Shown here: in pieces, positions 46,847 to 55,607 of the stretch
How the letters are laid out: each line of letters begins with the position of its first letter
Numbering within the stretch: position 1 is the first letter of the stretch
NCBI GenBank assembly: GCA_900313005.1
Contig: ONZJ01000002.1
Location: forward strand, 3,507,909-3,571,908
Origin: Rhodobacteraceae bacterium EL129
Lineage (GTDB): Bacteria; Pseudomonadota; Alphaproteobacteria; Rhodobacterales; Rhodobacteraceae
Length of the DNA stretch: 64,000 bases
Direction of reading: 5' to 3'
The notes under the pieces: generated by a model
Told to the model about the DNA's origin: nothing
Seen by the model: only the letters and a program-made list of their open reading frames with translations
Database searches by the model: none
Program-made: the position numbers and the translations under genes

Positions 46847-47247
46847 GCGGGTTGGTTTTGAAGCTTGGTCCGAAAGAGCGCGTATTGGTAAATGGCGCTG
46901 TGATTGAAAATGGCGACCGACGTTCACGTTTGTCAATCATCACGCCCAATGCCAATATCTTACGCCTTCGAGACGCAATTCATCCCGAACAGGCCAATAC
47001 GCCGGTTCGCAGGGTCTGCTACGCGGTTCAGATGATCCTATCTGGTGATGCCACCCCGGAAGACACGCGCCGCAGATTGCTGCGCAACATCGAAGAACTG
47101 AGCCAGGTGTTGACGGACCACGATAGCCATCAGCATCTGAAACGTGCAACCGAGGCGCTTTTGAGCGATCAATTTTATCAATGTCTCAAATCCATTCGCG
47201 CCCTTCTACCAAGAGAGGAGCGCTTACTGGCGCATGGCGTACAATGA
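46843..47247 (+). CDS. flbT: Flagellin mRNA-binding regulator FlbT
   Basis: 134 residues, starting MSGLVLKLGPKERVLVNGAVIENGDRRSRLSI. FlbT represses flagellin translation by binding the flagellin mRNA leader until the hook is complete. It sits between flaF and a DUF1217 gene with four-base overlaps on both sides, so the three are translationally linked. Confidence 0.93.
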   Translation: MSGLVLKLGPKERVLVNGAVIENGDRRSRLSIITPNANILRLRDAIHPEQANTPVRRVCYAVQMILSGDATPEDTRRRLLRNIEELSQVLTDHDSHQHLKRATEALLSDQFYQCLKSIRALLPREERLLAHGVQ

Positions 47248-48038
47248 TTTTTCAACCCGTCGTTCCAAGTTCCGGATTGCCCGGATGGATTTTTCTGAAC
47301 GCGACGCTCGATCGTCAGACAGAGCAGTTCGACAAATCCCCAACAATCATTCGTGATACAGATTACTTTGAGCAAAAGGTCGGAGAAATCCAAACCGCCA
47401 AGGACCTGGTTTCAGATCGCAGGTTGTTGCGTGTGACACTTGGCGCCTTTGGTTTGCAAGAAGATATCAACAGCCGCGCCTTCATCCAAAAGATCCTCGA
47501 GGAAGGTGTCTCGGATGATGATGCGCTGGCAAACCGTTTGGCCGATGATCGCTATGCCCGATTGGCGGAAACCTTTGGGTTTGATCGGGCTTCGCCACGT
47601 ACGATGGAAGGCGGCTTTGGGGTTGAGATCACAACCCTTTTCCGGGCGCGTTCCTTCGAAATCGCAATTGGGGATCAGGATCAGGCCTTGCGTTTGGCGC
47701 TGAACACCAAGCGGGAACTGGCAGAAATTGTCACCAGCGACGAAAGTGATAATGCCAAATGGTTCACAATCATGGGCACGGCACCATTGCGTGAAGTATT
47801 TGAGACTGTTTTGGGCTTGCCCAGTAGCTTTGGTCAGTTGGATCTGGATCGTCAGTTGATAGAGTTTCAGGACCGTGCAGAACGCCAATTGGGGATCAGC
47901 AACCTGGAAGACTTCGCTGAACCTGAACGCCTGGAAAAGCTAATCGAACGTTTCTTGTTGCGTGACCAGATCAAACAAAATTCGGCATCCTTTAGCAGCG
48001 CTTCAATTGCGCTTACGCTGCTGCAAAACGCCGCCTGA
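47244..48038 (+). CDS. DUF1217 domain flagellar-cluster protein
   Basis: 264 residues starting MIFQPVVPSSGLPGWIFLN at the ATG overlapping the flbT stop. It belongs to the DUF1217 family found beside flagellar genes in alphaproteobacteria; typical segments are VSDRRLLRVTLGAFGLQEDI and FIQKILEEGVSDDDALANRL. The second half repeats a similar layout. It is predicted helical, with no signal peptide. The exact function is unestablished; a role in flagellar assembly or regulation is inferred from conserved context. Confidence 0.85.
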   Translation: MIFQPVVPSSGLPGWIFLNATLDRQTEQFDKSPTIIRDTDYFEQKVGEIQTAKDLVSDRRLLRVTLGAFGLQEDINSRAFIQKILEEGVSDDDALANRLADDRYARLAETFGFDRASPRTMEGGFGVEITTLFRARSFEIAIGDQDQALRLALNTKRELAEIVTSDESDNAKWFTIMGTAPLREVFETVLGLPSSFGQLDLDRQLIEFQDRAERQLGISNLEDFAEPERLEKLIERFLLRDQIKQNSASFSSASIALTLLQNAA

Positions 48039-48051
48039 CATTGACCTGATT

Positions 48052-49425
48052 TCACGACCGCGCCAGGCCTTGGTCGGACTTGCGCTCAACAACCTGACCA
48101 CCGCTCCTTGCGCGACGCAGGAGAAGAGCAAGCCGGTCAAAACTATTTTGAACCGAAATGCCTTCCGGTTCTGCCAGAAAGGCGTCGAGATCGTCCCAAA
48201 CTCGAATAGCCTGATCCAACTCAGCGTCGGTCCCTTCGGCGTATAACCCTGCTTTGACCATGGTTTCAGATCTTGCATAGGCTCCCATCAAAGCACGCGC
48301 GCGCAAGATCAGCTTATTCTCGTCATCGCTTGCCGCTGCGGGCAGGCTGCGCGACACAGATCGCAAGAAATCCAAGGCAGGGTATCTGCCACGTTCAGCA
48401 ATTGCCCGGTCCAAAACAAAGTGGCCGTCTAACACCCCACGCATGATATCTGCCACGGGTTCATCCATATCCGATCCGGCAACCAGGACGGTGAAGATGG
48501 CCGTGATATCGCCTTGTCCCAGCTCGCCTGGTCCCGCACGTTCGCATAGTGACATTATCATGTGCGCGGTAGAGGCGGGAAATCCTCTCAACGCAGGCAT
48601 TTCGCCAGCGGCAGTCGCCACTTCGCGATGTGCTTCTGCGAATCGGGTGATGGAATCGGCAAGCAGAAGAACGTGCTTACCCTGATCGCGAAAATGCTCG
48701 GCCACGGTCATGGCAGACAGTGCACACCGCCGCCGCACAAGAGCGGATTGGTCTGATGTTGCAGCGACCACAACAGTGCGTTTCATCCCTTCGGGGCCAA
48801 TGACGAAGTCAACGAAATCCCGCAATTCCCGACCGCGCTCACCGATCAGGGCAATCACAACAACGTCCGCTTCCATATGTTGGCCAAGGTGTCCCAGCAG
48901 GCTGGATTTACCAACGCCAGAACCCGAAAATAGACCAATTCGCTGACCCCGAACGATAGGCAGCACCGTGTTGAGTGCGGCCATTCCCGTGCTGAGCCGA
49001 GCGCCCAATGTGCGACGTCGCACAGGTGCCGGAGGATCAGATTGCAAGGCCCGCGCGCGCGGACCGCGCGCAAGCCTTCGATCATCCATCGGACAGCCGA
49101 ACGGATCTACGATCCGGCCTATCCAACTCTCACAAGGTGCAATCGTATTCGCCCCGTGGATGGCCACACGATCCCCCAACGACACGCCCTGAGGAGAATC
49201 GTCGGACAACATCAAAACAGAAGACGCATCAATCTGCAGAACTTCGCCTGACAATTCATCCCCTGAATGTCGTTCAACACTCAGGCGATCCCCCAAGCGG
49301 GCTTGTTGCGACAGGCCGGTGACGCGAAGAACCGCACCCTCAACCGCGCTGATGCGGCCAACCGCACGCACGGGTTTTAACATAGCGATCTCGGATTTAA
49401 GGCTTTCCATCAGAATCATTGTCAT
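48052..49425 (-). CDS. fliI: Flagellar export ATPase FliI
   Basis: 457 residues, related to the F1 beta subunit. Walker A is GLFSGSGVGKSSLLGHL near residue 165, GERGRELRDF follows near 195, and Walker B is HVLLLADSITRFAEA near 255. It powers release of chaperones and feeding of the export gate with FliH and FliJ. The start is ATG 49425, with CGGAG upstream; a long in-frame extension to 49707 runs into the divergent flgB and is not credible. It is a single gene facing flgB. Confidence 0.94.
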   Translation of the reverse strand: MTMILMESLKSEIAMLKPVRAVGRISAVEGAVLRVTGLSQQARLGDRLSVERHSGDELSGEVLQIDASSVLMLSDDSPQGVSLGDRVAIHGANTIAPCESWIGRIVDPFGCPMDDRRLARGPRARALQSDPPAPVRRRTLGARLSTGMAALNTVLPIVRGQRIGLFSGSGVGKSSLLGHLGQHMEADVVVIALIGERGRELRDFVDFVIGPEGMKRTVVVAATSDQSALVRRRCALSAMTVAEHFRDQGKHVLLLADSITRFAEAHREVATAAGEMPALRGFPASTAHMIMSLCERAGPGELGQGDITAIFTVLVAGSDMDEPVADIMRGVLDGHFVLDRAIAERGRYPALDFLRSVSRSLPAAASDDENKLILRARALMGAYARSETMVKAGLYAEGTDAELDQAIRVWDDLDAFLAEPEGISVQNSFDRLALLLRRARSGGQVVERKSDQGLARS

Positions 49426-49474
49426 CGTCTGCTCCGTTTCTATCTCTCGAAAACAATTTCTAAAGGAATCAGGG

Positions 49475-49490
49475 TTAAACCTTGGTTGAC
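49475..49490. promoter_or_regulatory. CtrA-like site between fliI and flgB, one mismatch
   Basis: TTAA-N7-TTGAC differs from the CtrA consensus TTAA-N7-TTAAC at one position. It lies in the 87-base divergent gap, 23 bases before flgB and 50 before fliI, so it could control both. Confidence 0.4.
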
Positions 49491-49512
49491 TTTGATCGAG
49501 GGAGAAGCCCCG

Positions 49513-49899
49513 ATGTTTGAAACACTCAACATCTTTCGCACCGCTCATGCCATGGCGGTACACGCCGGTGCCCGTCAGAATGTACTGGCTCAAAACATGG
49601 CAAATGCAGATACGCCCAAATACATCGCGCGTGACATTCAGCCATTTTCTACCCTTGCTGAGTTCGGGGCTCAGCCCACTCAGTTGCGCGCCACACGGGC
49701 CTCGCATCTATCAGGCAGTGTGAGTTCAACGACACCAGACGTCATTGAGCGTTCGGGCACACAAGATCCCAACGGCAATTCGGTGTCTCTGGAAACTGAA
49801 ATGATGCACGCCGTGGATACCAAGCGCCAACATGACAGGGCTTTGGGTATCTACAAATCTTCACTGAGAATCCTGCGCACGTCGCTGGGAAGATCGTGA
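49513..49899 (+). CDS. flgB: Flagellar basal-body rod protein FlgB
   Basis: 128 residues with the rod-family N-terminal pattern ARQNVLAQNMANADTPKY and a helical C-terminus. It forms the proximal rod. The start is ATG 49513, with GAGGGAG upstream. It is the first gene of a plus-strand unit of nine rod, ring and export genes. Confidence 0.93.
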   Translation: MFETLNIFRTAHAMAVHAGARQNVLAQNMANADTPKYIARDIQPFSTLAEFGAQPTQLRATRASHLSGSVSSTTPDVIERSGTQDPNGNSVSLETEMMHAVDTKRQHDRALGIYKSSLRILRTSLGRS

Positions 49900-49909
49900 G
49901 GAGCTGGGT

Positions 49910-50302
49910 ATGAGTGAATTCAAGAACGCCCTATCTGTGTCCGCCAGCGGATTGAAAGCTCAGGCGCAGCGCCTGCGGCACGTATCTGAAAACATCGCCA
50001 ATACAGACACCCCGGGATATCGCCGCAAATCCGTTAGTTTTGAAACGGAATTTGGCAGCACAGGTACACCGGGCCGGGTTGAGACAGGGCGGGTTCGCCT
50101 GGACAAATCCGATCTCGTCAAAATTTATGACCCAAGCCACCCGATGTCCGACGAAACCGGTCATTACGATGGCTCTAATGTCAGTCTGGTCATCGAAATT
50201 GCTGACGCCCGCGAGGCTCAGCGCAGTTACGAAGCCAATTTAAAAATGTTCGATCAGACGCGGCAAATGTCGTCCAGTCTGATGGAATTACTGCGTCGGT
50301 AA
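49910..50302 (+). CDS. flgC: Flagellar basal-body rod protein FlgC
   Basis: This 130-residue protein carries the N-terminal rod signature (LRHVSENIANTDTPGYRRKSVSF) and the C-terminal VIEIADAREAQRSYEANLKMF typical of FlgC. It forms part of the proximal rod and starts 10 bases after flgB. Confidence 0.94.
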   Translation: MSEFKNALSVSASGLKAQAQRLRHVSENIANTDTPGYRRKSVSFETEFGSTGTPGRVETGRVRLDKSDLVKIYDPSHPMSDETGHYDGSNVSLVIEIADAREAQRSYEANLKMFDQTRQMSSSLMELLRR

Positions 50303-50329
50303 AACCGCAAACAACAAAGGAGTTCCAGA

Positions 50330-50620
50330 ATGGAATTGAGTTCCCTTAACGCTGTACAAAATTATGCAGCAAGCCGCCCTGCAACCGCGCCAAAGGCCGG
50401 AGCGGGCGGCATCGGCGACGCCGCGATGGGCATTGCCCGAGATTTTGCAGCCACACTTCGTGAAACCGAGACTACAGCAATGGCCGCAATGTCGGGTGGG
50501 GCAGATCCCCATTCGTTGGTCCATGCTCTGGCCCAAACGGAACTGGCGGTCGAAACGGCAATCACCGTTCGGGACAAAGTGGTCGAAGCCTATCAGGAAA
50601 TTTTGCGGATGCCGGTGTAA
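50330..50620 (+). CDS. fliE: Flagellar hook-basal body complex protein FliE
   Basis: This 96-residue protein joins the MS ring to the rod. The C-terminal half HALAQTELAVETAITVRDKVVEAYQEILRMPV is the family signature, and GDAAMGIARDFAATLRETE precedes it. AAAGGAG lies 10 bases before the start. It is followed four bases later by fliQ. Confidence 0.92.
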   Translation: MELSSLNAVQNYAASRPATAPKAGAGGIGDAAMGIARDFAATLRETETTAMAAMSGGADPHSLVHALAQTELAVETAITVRDKVVEAYQEILRMPV

Positions 50621-50624
50621 GGCT

Positions 50625-50894
50625 ATGCAGGATCAGGTGATTTTCTTCGACACGCTTCGGCAGGGACTTTGGGTTGCGGTGATGATTTCGTTGCCCATTC
50701 TCACCATGGCATTGCTGACCGGTGTTGCGGTTGGGTTGTTTCAGGCCCTGACCTCCATCCAAGAAATGACGCTGACCTTTGTGCCCAAACTGGCCGCCAT
50801 CGTCATCGTGTTCTGGCTGACCATGGGCTTCATGACCGAAACTCTGGTCGCCTTCTTTCAAACGCGGCTGATCCCGCTGACCGTCGGAGGATAA
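50625..50894 (+). CDS. fliQ: Flagellar export gate protein FliQ
   Basis: This 89-residue membrane protein with two helices is exactly the usual FliQ length. It begins MQDQVIFFDTLRQGLWVAVM and carries GLFQALTSIQEMTLTFVPK. It belongs to the FliPQR core of the export gate; fliR lies at 55.6 kb and fliP is not in the window. The reading frame is open for 87 codons upstream inside fliE, but the start after fliE is the one that fits the family. Confidence 0.93.
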   Translation: MQDQVIFFDTLRQGLWVAVMISLPILTMALLTGVAVGLFQALTSIQEMTLTFVPKLAAIVIVFWLTMGFMTETLVAFFQTRLIPLTVGG

Positions 50895-50897
50895 TTT

Positions 50898-51611
50898 TTG
50901 GAAAGCACTGGTTACACCACGCTGACCCGGCAGGTTGGGCTGACGCGCGAAATGCAGGTCATCGCAAACAACATCGCCAATGCCTCTACGACCGGCTTCC
51001 GGCAGGAGGGGTTGGTTTTTGGCGAATATGTCAAACGCATCGAGGATGGCCCGTCCATTTCTATGGCGCAGGCAAACGTGCGAAACACGTCCATGATACA
51101 AGGCGGGCTGACGCAAACTGGCGGGCAGCTTGATTTCGCAATCGAAGGGGGCGGGTTTTTCCTAATCGAAACGCCCGCCGGAGAGCGGCTGACACGGGCG
51201 GGCAGTTTTTCCCTATCGGCCTTTGGGGATATGGTGACACAAGATGGTTTCCGCGTCTTGGATGCAGGCGGCGCCCCGATTTTTGTCCCACCTGATGCAA
51301 ACGACCTGGCCGTATCGCTTGATGGAACTGTAAGTGCCAATGGGCGACCGCTGTCGCAATTGGGCCTGGTGCAACCCACCGATCCCATTGATCTGGTGCG
51401 CGAAGATGGGGTGATGTTTCGCACTAATGGTGAAACAGAACCTGTTCTGGACGGGCGTATCCTTCAGGGCTTTCTCGAGCAGGCCAATGTCGACCCCATC
51501 AATCAAATCGCCCGGATGATCGAAGTTCAGCGCGCCTATGAGATGGGCCAGAGCTTTTTGGATGCCGAAAACGAGCGCATTCGCGAAGCCGTGAAAGCCT
51601 TCATTCGGTAA
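50898..51611 (+). CDS. flgF: Flagellar basal-body rod protein FlgF
   Basis: This 237-residue protein is a proximal rod component. The N-terminus GLTREMQVIANNIANASTTGFRQEGL and the C-terminus QIARMIEVQRAYEMGQ fit FlgF. The start is TTG at 50898 with GGAGG ten bases before; no ATG lies close to the expected N-terminus. It precedes flgG by 20 bases. Confidence 0.92.
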   Translation: MESTGYTTLTRQVGLTREMQVIANNIANASTTGFRQEGLVFGEYVKRIEDGPSISMAQANVRNTSMIQGGLTQTGGQLDFAIEGGGFFLIETPAGERLTRAGSFSLSAFGDMVTQDGFRVLDAGGAPIFVPPDANDLAVSLDGTVSANGRPLSQLGLVQPTDPIDLVREDGVMFRTNGETEPVLDGRILQGFLEQANVDPINQIARMIEVQRAYEMGQSFLDAENERIREAVKAFIR

Positions 51612-51631
51612 GTCTGAGAAAGGATCCTGAT

Positions 51632-52417
51632 ATGAGAGCCTTAAAAATCGCAGCCACTGGCATGGCTGCACAGCAGATGCGCGTTGAAACGATTTCCAAC
51701 AACCTCGCGAATATGTCCACAACTGGCTATAACGCCCGCCGTGCTGAATTTGCCGACTTGCATTATCAGCAACTTGCGCGCCCTGGGACCGTAAACGCAA
51801 CCGATGGCACCGTATTGCCAACAGGCATTCAACTGGGTCTTGGTGTGCGTCCGGCTGCTGTCAGCATGAATTTGGCGCAGGGATCACTGGCTGCCACGAA
51901 TGGTGATCTTGACGTCGCCATTGACGGGCGCGGCTATCTTGAAATCACACTGCCCTCTGGACAAACCGCATACACGCGGGACGGCGCGCTGAAGCGCACC
52001 GGCGAAGGGCTGATCGTGACGTCTGACGGTTTCCCTGTCGTCCCTGAAATCGTCATTCCAGACGATGCTATCAGCCTTTCCATCAACAGTGCCGGAGAGG
52101 TGTTCGCATACTTTCGCGAGAACGTCGAAGCGCAGCTGTTGGGTCAGTTCACCATGGCGAGCTTTACCAATCCCAAAGGGTTGGAGGCCATAGGCAGCAA
52201 CATGTTCACCGAGACAGAAGCGTCCGGCCAACCTGTGATCAGCAACCCTGGCGAGGATGGCTTGGGCACCCTTCGGCAGGGCTATCTGGAAGCCAGCTCG
52301 GTGGATCCGGTCCGCGAGATTACCGAGCTGATCGAGGCGCAACGTGGGTATGAGCTCAATTCCAAAGTCATCTCGGCCGCAGACCAGATGCTGGGCGCGA
52401 CGACACAGGTGCGTTGA
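51632..52417 (+). CDS. flgG: Flagellar distal rod protein FlgG
   Basis: 261 residues, the usual FlgG length. It begins MRALKIAATGMAAQQMRVETISNNLANMSTTGYNARRAEF and ends ITELIEAQRGYELNSKVISAADQMLGATTQVR, both diagnostic. It forms the distal rod that carries the P and L rings. AAAGGAT lies upstream of the start. Confidence 0.95.
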   Translation: MRALKIAATGMAAQQMRVETISNNLANMSTTGYNARRAEFADLHYQQLARPGTVNATDGTVLPTGIQLGLGVRPAAVSMNLAQGSLAATNGDLDVAIDGRGYLEITLPSGQTAYTRDGALKRTGEGLIVTSDGFPVVPEIVIPDDAISLSINSAGEVFAYFRENVEAQLLGQFTMASFTNPKGLEAIGSNMFTETEASGQPVISNPGEDGLGTLRQGYLEASSVDPVREITELIEAQRGYELNSKVISAADQMLGATTQVR

Positions 52418-52836
52418 TGCGACTTTTTACGTTTCTTTGTGCATTTCTACTTGGGTGTCCGGCCTGGTCAGAGACTGTCTTTGCTGCTCGCACCATTCGC
52501 GCACAAACCATTTTAACGGCGCAGGACTTGATATTGAAAAACGTCGAAGTGCCAGGCGCATTTTCAGATGCCCAATTGATCATCGGACAAGAGGCGCGCG
52601 TGGCTTTGTATGCAAATCGACCGATCAGACCCGGCGACGTCGGACCACCCGCAATGGTGGACCGCAACCAGATTGTGCCACTTGTCTTTACTGCAAACGG
52701 AGTGATGATCCTGACGGAAGGGCGGTCTTTGGCGCGCGCCGGAGTGGGCGAGTACGTCCGCGTAATGAACCTGTCGTCCCGAAACACTGTGATGGGTCAG
52801 GTGACGTCTGATGGTCGGGTTTTGGTGTCACCATGA
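52417..52836 (+). CDS. flgA: Flagellar P-ring assembly chaperone FlgA
   Basis: 139 residues with a signal peptide (MMRLFTFLCAFLLGCPAWS) followed by a SAF domain; it is the short form of FlgA. FlgA helps FlgI form the P ring in the periplasm; flgI itself is not in the window. The start ATG overlaps the flgG stop by one base (TGATG). Confidence 0.87.
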   Translation: MRLFTFLCAFLLGCPAWSETVFAARTIRAQTILTAQDLILKNVEVPGAFSDAQLIIGQEARVALYANRPIRPGDVGPPAMVDRNQIVPLVFTANGVMILTEGRSLARAGVGEYVRVMNLSSRNTVMGQVTSDGRVLVSP

Positions 52837-52846
52837 AAGGGATAAC

Positions 52847-53575
52847 ATGTTCAAACGTGGTCTACTAATCGCTGCCATTTTGTCGTGCTCGGCCTGCGCA
52901 CGTATGGATCATATCGGCAAACCTCCGACGATGACACCACAGGTGGAATCGACTGAACGCGCTGCGATGTTGAACCCTGGATTGCCATTACGGGTTGAGC
53001 CTGTGCGCAAAGTTGATGCTGCATCGCTTTGGTCTGGCTCCAAGCAATCTTTGCTGGGCGACCGAAGGGCGTTACAACGCGGTGATATCCTGACAGTTGT
53101 CGTCGAAATTGACGAAAAAGCAGAGATCTCAAATTCATCCAGCCGATCGCGCCGCGGCTCAGAGAACCTGAACGTCCCACAGTTGCTAGGTATTCCACAA
53201 CGCATCAATGAAAAGCTGCCAGAAGGGGCATCCCTGGACAACGCCGTGGAATTGGACAGTTCAGGCTCATCGGGGGGGGATGGATCTGTAAAACGGAACG
53301 AAAAACTCGAACTGCGTGTTGCTGCCACCGTGATGCAGGTGCTGCCTAATGGCGTTCTGGAGATAGCGGGCAGCCAGGAAGTTAGGGTAAATTTTGAGCT
53401 GCGCGAATTGCTGGTCAACGGTTATGTTCGCCCTGAAGATATCTCGCGTCAGAATGAGATTACATACGACAAGATAGCATCTGCCAGAGTGTCCTATGGA
53501 GGACGCGGACAAATCACGGATGTGCAGCAGCCTCGCTACGGCCAGCAAGTCCTTGACGCCGTATTGCCATTTTAA
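52847..53575 (+). CDS. flgH: Flagellar L-ring lipoprotein FlgH
   Basis: 242 residues with a lipoprotein signal (MFKRGLLIAAILSCSAC, lipidated at Cys14 or Cys17). The body shows SLWSGSKQSLLGDRRALQRGDILTV and VLPNGVLEIAGSQEVRVNFE, the FlgH core, and the C-terminus YGGRGQITDVQQPRYGQQVLDAVLPF is diagnostic. It forms the outer-membrane L ring. The start is ATG 52847 with AAAGGG upstream. Confidence 0.93.
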   Translation: MFKRGLLIAAILSCSACARMDHIGKPPTMTPQVESTERAAMLNPGLPLRVEPVRKVDAASLWSGSKQSLLGDRRALQRGDILTVVVEIDEKAEISNSSSRSRRGSENLNVPQLLGIPQRINEKLPEGASLDNAVELDSSGSSGGDGSVKRNEKLELRVAATVMQVLPNGVLEIAGSQEVRVNFELRELLVNGYVRPEDISRQNEITYDKIASARVSYGGRGQITDVQQPRYGQQVLDAVLPF

Positions 53576-53586
53576 GTGAGCGGAAC

Positions 53587-54078
53587 ATGAAAAAACTCAT
53601 TCCCATTCTATTTATTCTGATTGGCGCGGGCGCGGGCGTCGGAGCAGGCATCATGTTAAAGCCTGCTCCTGATGCTGTGGACATGGTCGACCATGATACG
53701 GGCGCAAAACAGATGAAGGCTGCTGAAGAGGAGCATCATTCTGATGGAGATATTGAGCCCGAGTATGTCGAATTGAACAATCAGTTTGTGATACCAGTGG
53801 TGTCCGAAGATTTAGTGGAAGCCCTGGTCGTGATGTCACTTGGTATTGAAGTCGATGCGGGTCAGACTGAGATGGTTTACACCCGCGAACCCAAGCTGCG
53901 TGATGCACTATTGCAAGTTATGTTTGACCACGCAAACATCGGTGGCTTTCGAGGTAGGTTCACGGATGGCAACAACCTTGATGTGTTGCGCGTTGCCCTG
54001 ACCGAAGCCGCACAAAGTGTGATTGGGAAATCTGTAACCGGCGTGGTGATCACAGATATCGCGCGACAGGATGTTTGA
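53587..54078 (+). CDS. FliL-like flagellar basal body-associated protein (copy 1)
   Basis: 163 residues with one N-terminal membrane helix (LIPILFILIGAGAGVGAGIML), an acidic His-rich linker, and a periplasmic domain with YVELNNQFVIPVVSED and LRDALLQVMFDHANIGGF. The domain resembles FliL, which surrounds the stator and assists torque. A second FliL gene is at the window end; this one is the more divergent. It ends exactly where the convergent FliJ-like gene ends. Confidence 0.75.
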   Translation: MKKLIPILFILIGAGAGVGAGIMLKPAPDAVDMVDHDTGAKQMKAAEEEHHSDGDIEPEYVELNNQFVIPVVSEDLVEALVVMSLGIEVDAGQTEMVYTREPKLRDALLQVMFDHANIGGFRGRFTDGNNLDVLRVALTEAAQSVIGKSVTGVVITDIARQDV

Positions 54079-54522
54079 TCACTTGCTTTGATTGTCCGCC
54101 CTGCGTTTGGCGAGCATAAGTGACAGACCATCCGCCGCTTCGATCTCTTTTTTCAAAGCAAGTTTTTTATGAGTTCTCAGATCCTGTGCAAGCAGCTCAT
54201 CGGACGCCAGCTTGCGCCCATGGGCATGACGCAATGCGACGATCATACGCTCCTTTCGAGCAAGAATAAGCGCAAGCTGGCGATTGAGCCTTGCGCGGCT
54301 TTCTCCAAGCCAGGACTGCCACTGTACATCCGCACCGATCGAGCGCGCTGCCATACTGACGGTGTTCGGTAAGCTCAGGCCCGCTTTATGTGTCGCATCG
54401 AGGTGGGCAATATCGCGGCGCACTGCGGATTCATGTTTGATCAGCCCCTTGAGTTTTGATTGCTCCGCACGAAACATCATATCAGCCAATGCGGCCAGAT
54501 CGGTATGACCACCACCGCTCAT
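54079..54522 (-). CDS. Helical flagellar-cluster protein, possible FliJ counterpart
   Basis: 147 residues, almost all helical and very rich in Arg, Lys, Ala and Leu, with no signal peptide. Long heptad-like stretches and the length match FliJ, the coiled-coil stalk of the export ATPase, but sequence similarity is not decisive. It overlaps the flhB stop by ATGA and closes the flhA-fliR-flhB unit. No other FliJ candidate is in the window. Confidence 0.6.
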   Translation of the reverse strand: MSGGGHTDLAALADMMFRAEQSKLKGLIKHESAVRRDIAHLDATHKAGLSLPNTVSMAARSIGADVQWQSWLGESRARLNRQLALILARKERMIVALRHAHGRKLASDELLAQDLRTHKKLALKKEIEAADGLSLMLAKRRADNQSK

Positions 54523-55604
54523 CCGAAGTACCGGGCACGATCACGCATGGCTTGGGCAAATCGGATAGACGCGGCCACCGCATGATAATGGTCAGGATCA
54601 ATTTCATCCCCCAGCGCTGTTGACGCATAGAGTGCCCGCGCGGTTGGCGGATCATGCCGGATTGGAACATTGTTTTCTTCGGCCACAGTCCGAATGGCCT
54701 GGGCGATGTGGTCAACGCCTTTGGCAACACACACCGGTGCAGATCCCGCGACCCTGCTCCACTTTAGGGCAACTGCATAGTGGGTCGGATTCACGACGAT
54801 CACATCAGCATCGGGCACATCCGCCATCATTTGCGTGGATGCAATTTCAGCCCCTCGCTGACGTCTTTTTTGTTTCAGATGCGGATCACCTTCATGGCGT
54901 TTATGTTCTTCGGTCACTTCGCGATGAGACATGCGATTACGCCGCAGAAAATCATGTCGCTGCCAGAGATAATCAATGACACCGATGAACAGGGCGATCA
55001 GCAAGATGATGAACATGAATTCAATCAGCAAGCGCCCAAGCAACGCCCCCGCCAGATGTGGGCTGGCGTAGAGCGTGCCTGCCATATTGTCAAAGCGATG
55101 CACCAGATAAACACCTAACACGGCTGAATAGAGCAGCAGTTTGACAAAGCTCTTCGCAAATTCAAAAAACCCTGAAAGCCCAAATTTCTTCTTGGCATTT
55201 TCAATCGGGTTAAGTCGATTGGCCTTCGGTTTCAGCTTCTCTGGTGAGAAAATAAAACTGCGTTGGCCAAACACAGAAAGCATGGCCAAGCCAGCAGGAA
55301 TTACATACCAACCCAGAAGAGCGAGAACGACTGTGGCCATCAACCCGACCAGGGCAGAGGCCGCACTTCCTTCAAACAGCAAGTCTGACAAAGAAACAGA
55401 CTGATCGAACATCACCATCAGTGAACTTCCTATGGTGATCAAACTATCGGTTCCAATGGCCAGACCTGCCAACAAGAATCCGCCATAAGCCGCCGCTGTG
55501 GTGAGATCTGCGGAACGGGCAATCTCTCCCTTGCGCCGCCGATCTTCAAGTTTTTGAGGTGTCGGCTCGTGAGACTTTTCGGCATCATCGTCTTTATCGG
55601 CCAT
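54519..55604 (-). CDS. flhB: Flagellar export protein FlhB
   Basis: 361 residues with four membrane helices and a cytoplasmic tail. The self-cleavage NPTH motif is present in VIVVNPTHYAVALKW near 270, which allows the switch from hook to filament export. The N-terminus EKSHEPTPQKLEDRRRKGEIARS is diagnostic. It starts three bases after fliR and overlaps the next gene by four. Confidence 0.95.
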   Translation of the reverse strand: MADKDDDAEKSHEPTPQKLEDRRRKGEIARSADLTTAAAYGGFLLAGLAIGTDSLITIGSSLMVMFDQSVSLSDLLFEGSAASALVGLMATVVLALLGWYVIPAGLAMLSVFGQRSFIFSPEKLKPKANRLNPIENAKKKFGLSGFFEFAKSFVKLLLYSAVLGVYLVHRFDNMAGTLYASPHLAGALLGRLLIEFMFIILLIALFIGVIDYLWQRHDFLRRNRMSHREVTEEHKRHEGDPHLKQKRRQRGAEIASTQMMADVPDADVIVVNPTHYAVALKWSRVAGSAPVCVAKGVDHIAQAIRTVAEENNVPIRHDPPTARALYASTALGDEIDPDHYHAVAASIRFAQAMRDRARYFG

Positions 55605-55607
55605 GCG

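Noticed and set aside
48052..49707. Long N-terminal extension of FliI (551 residues)
   Set aside because: The extra 94 residues run through the divergent flgB start and have no family similarity; ATG 49425 has a ribosome binding site.
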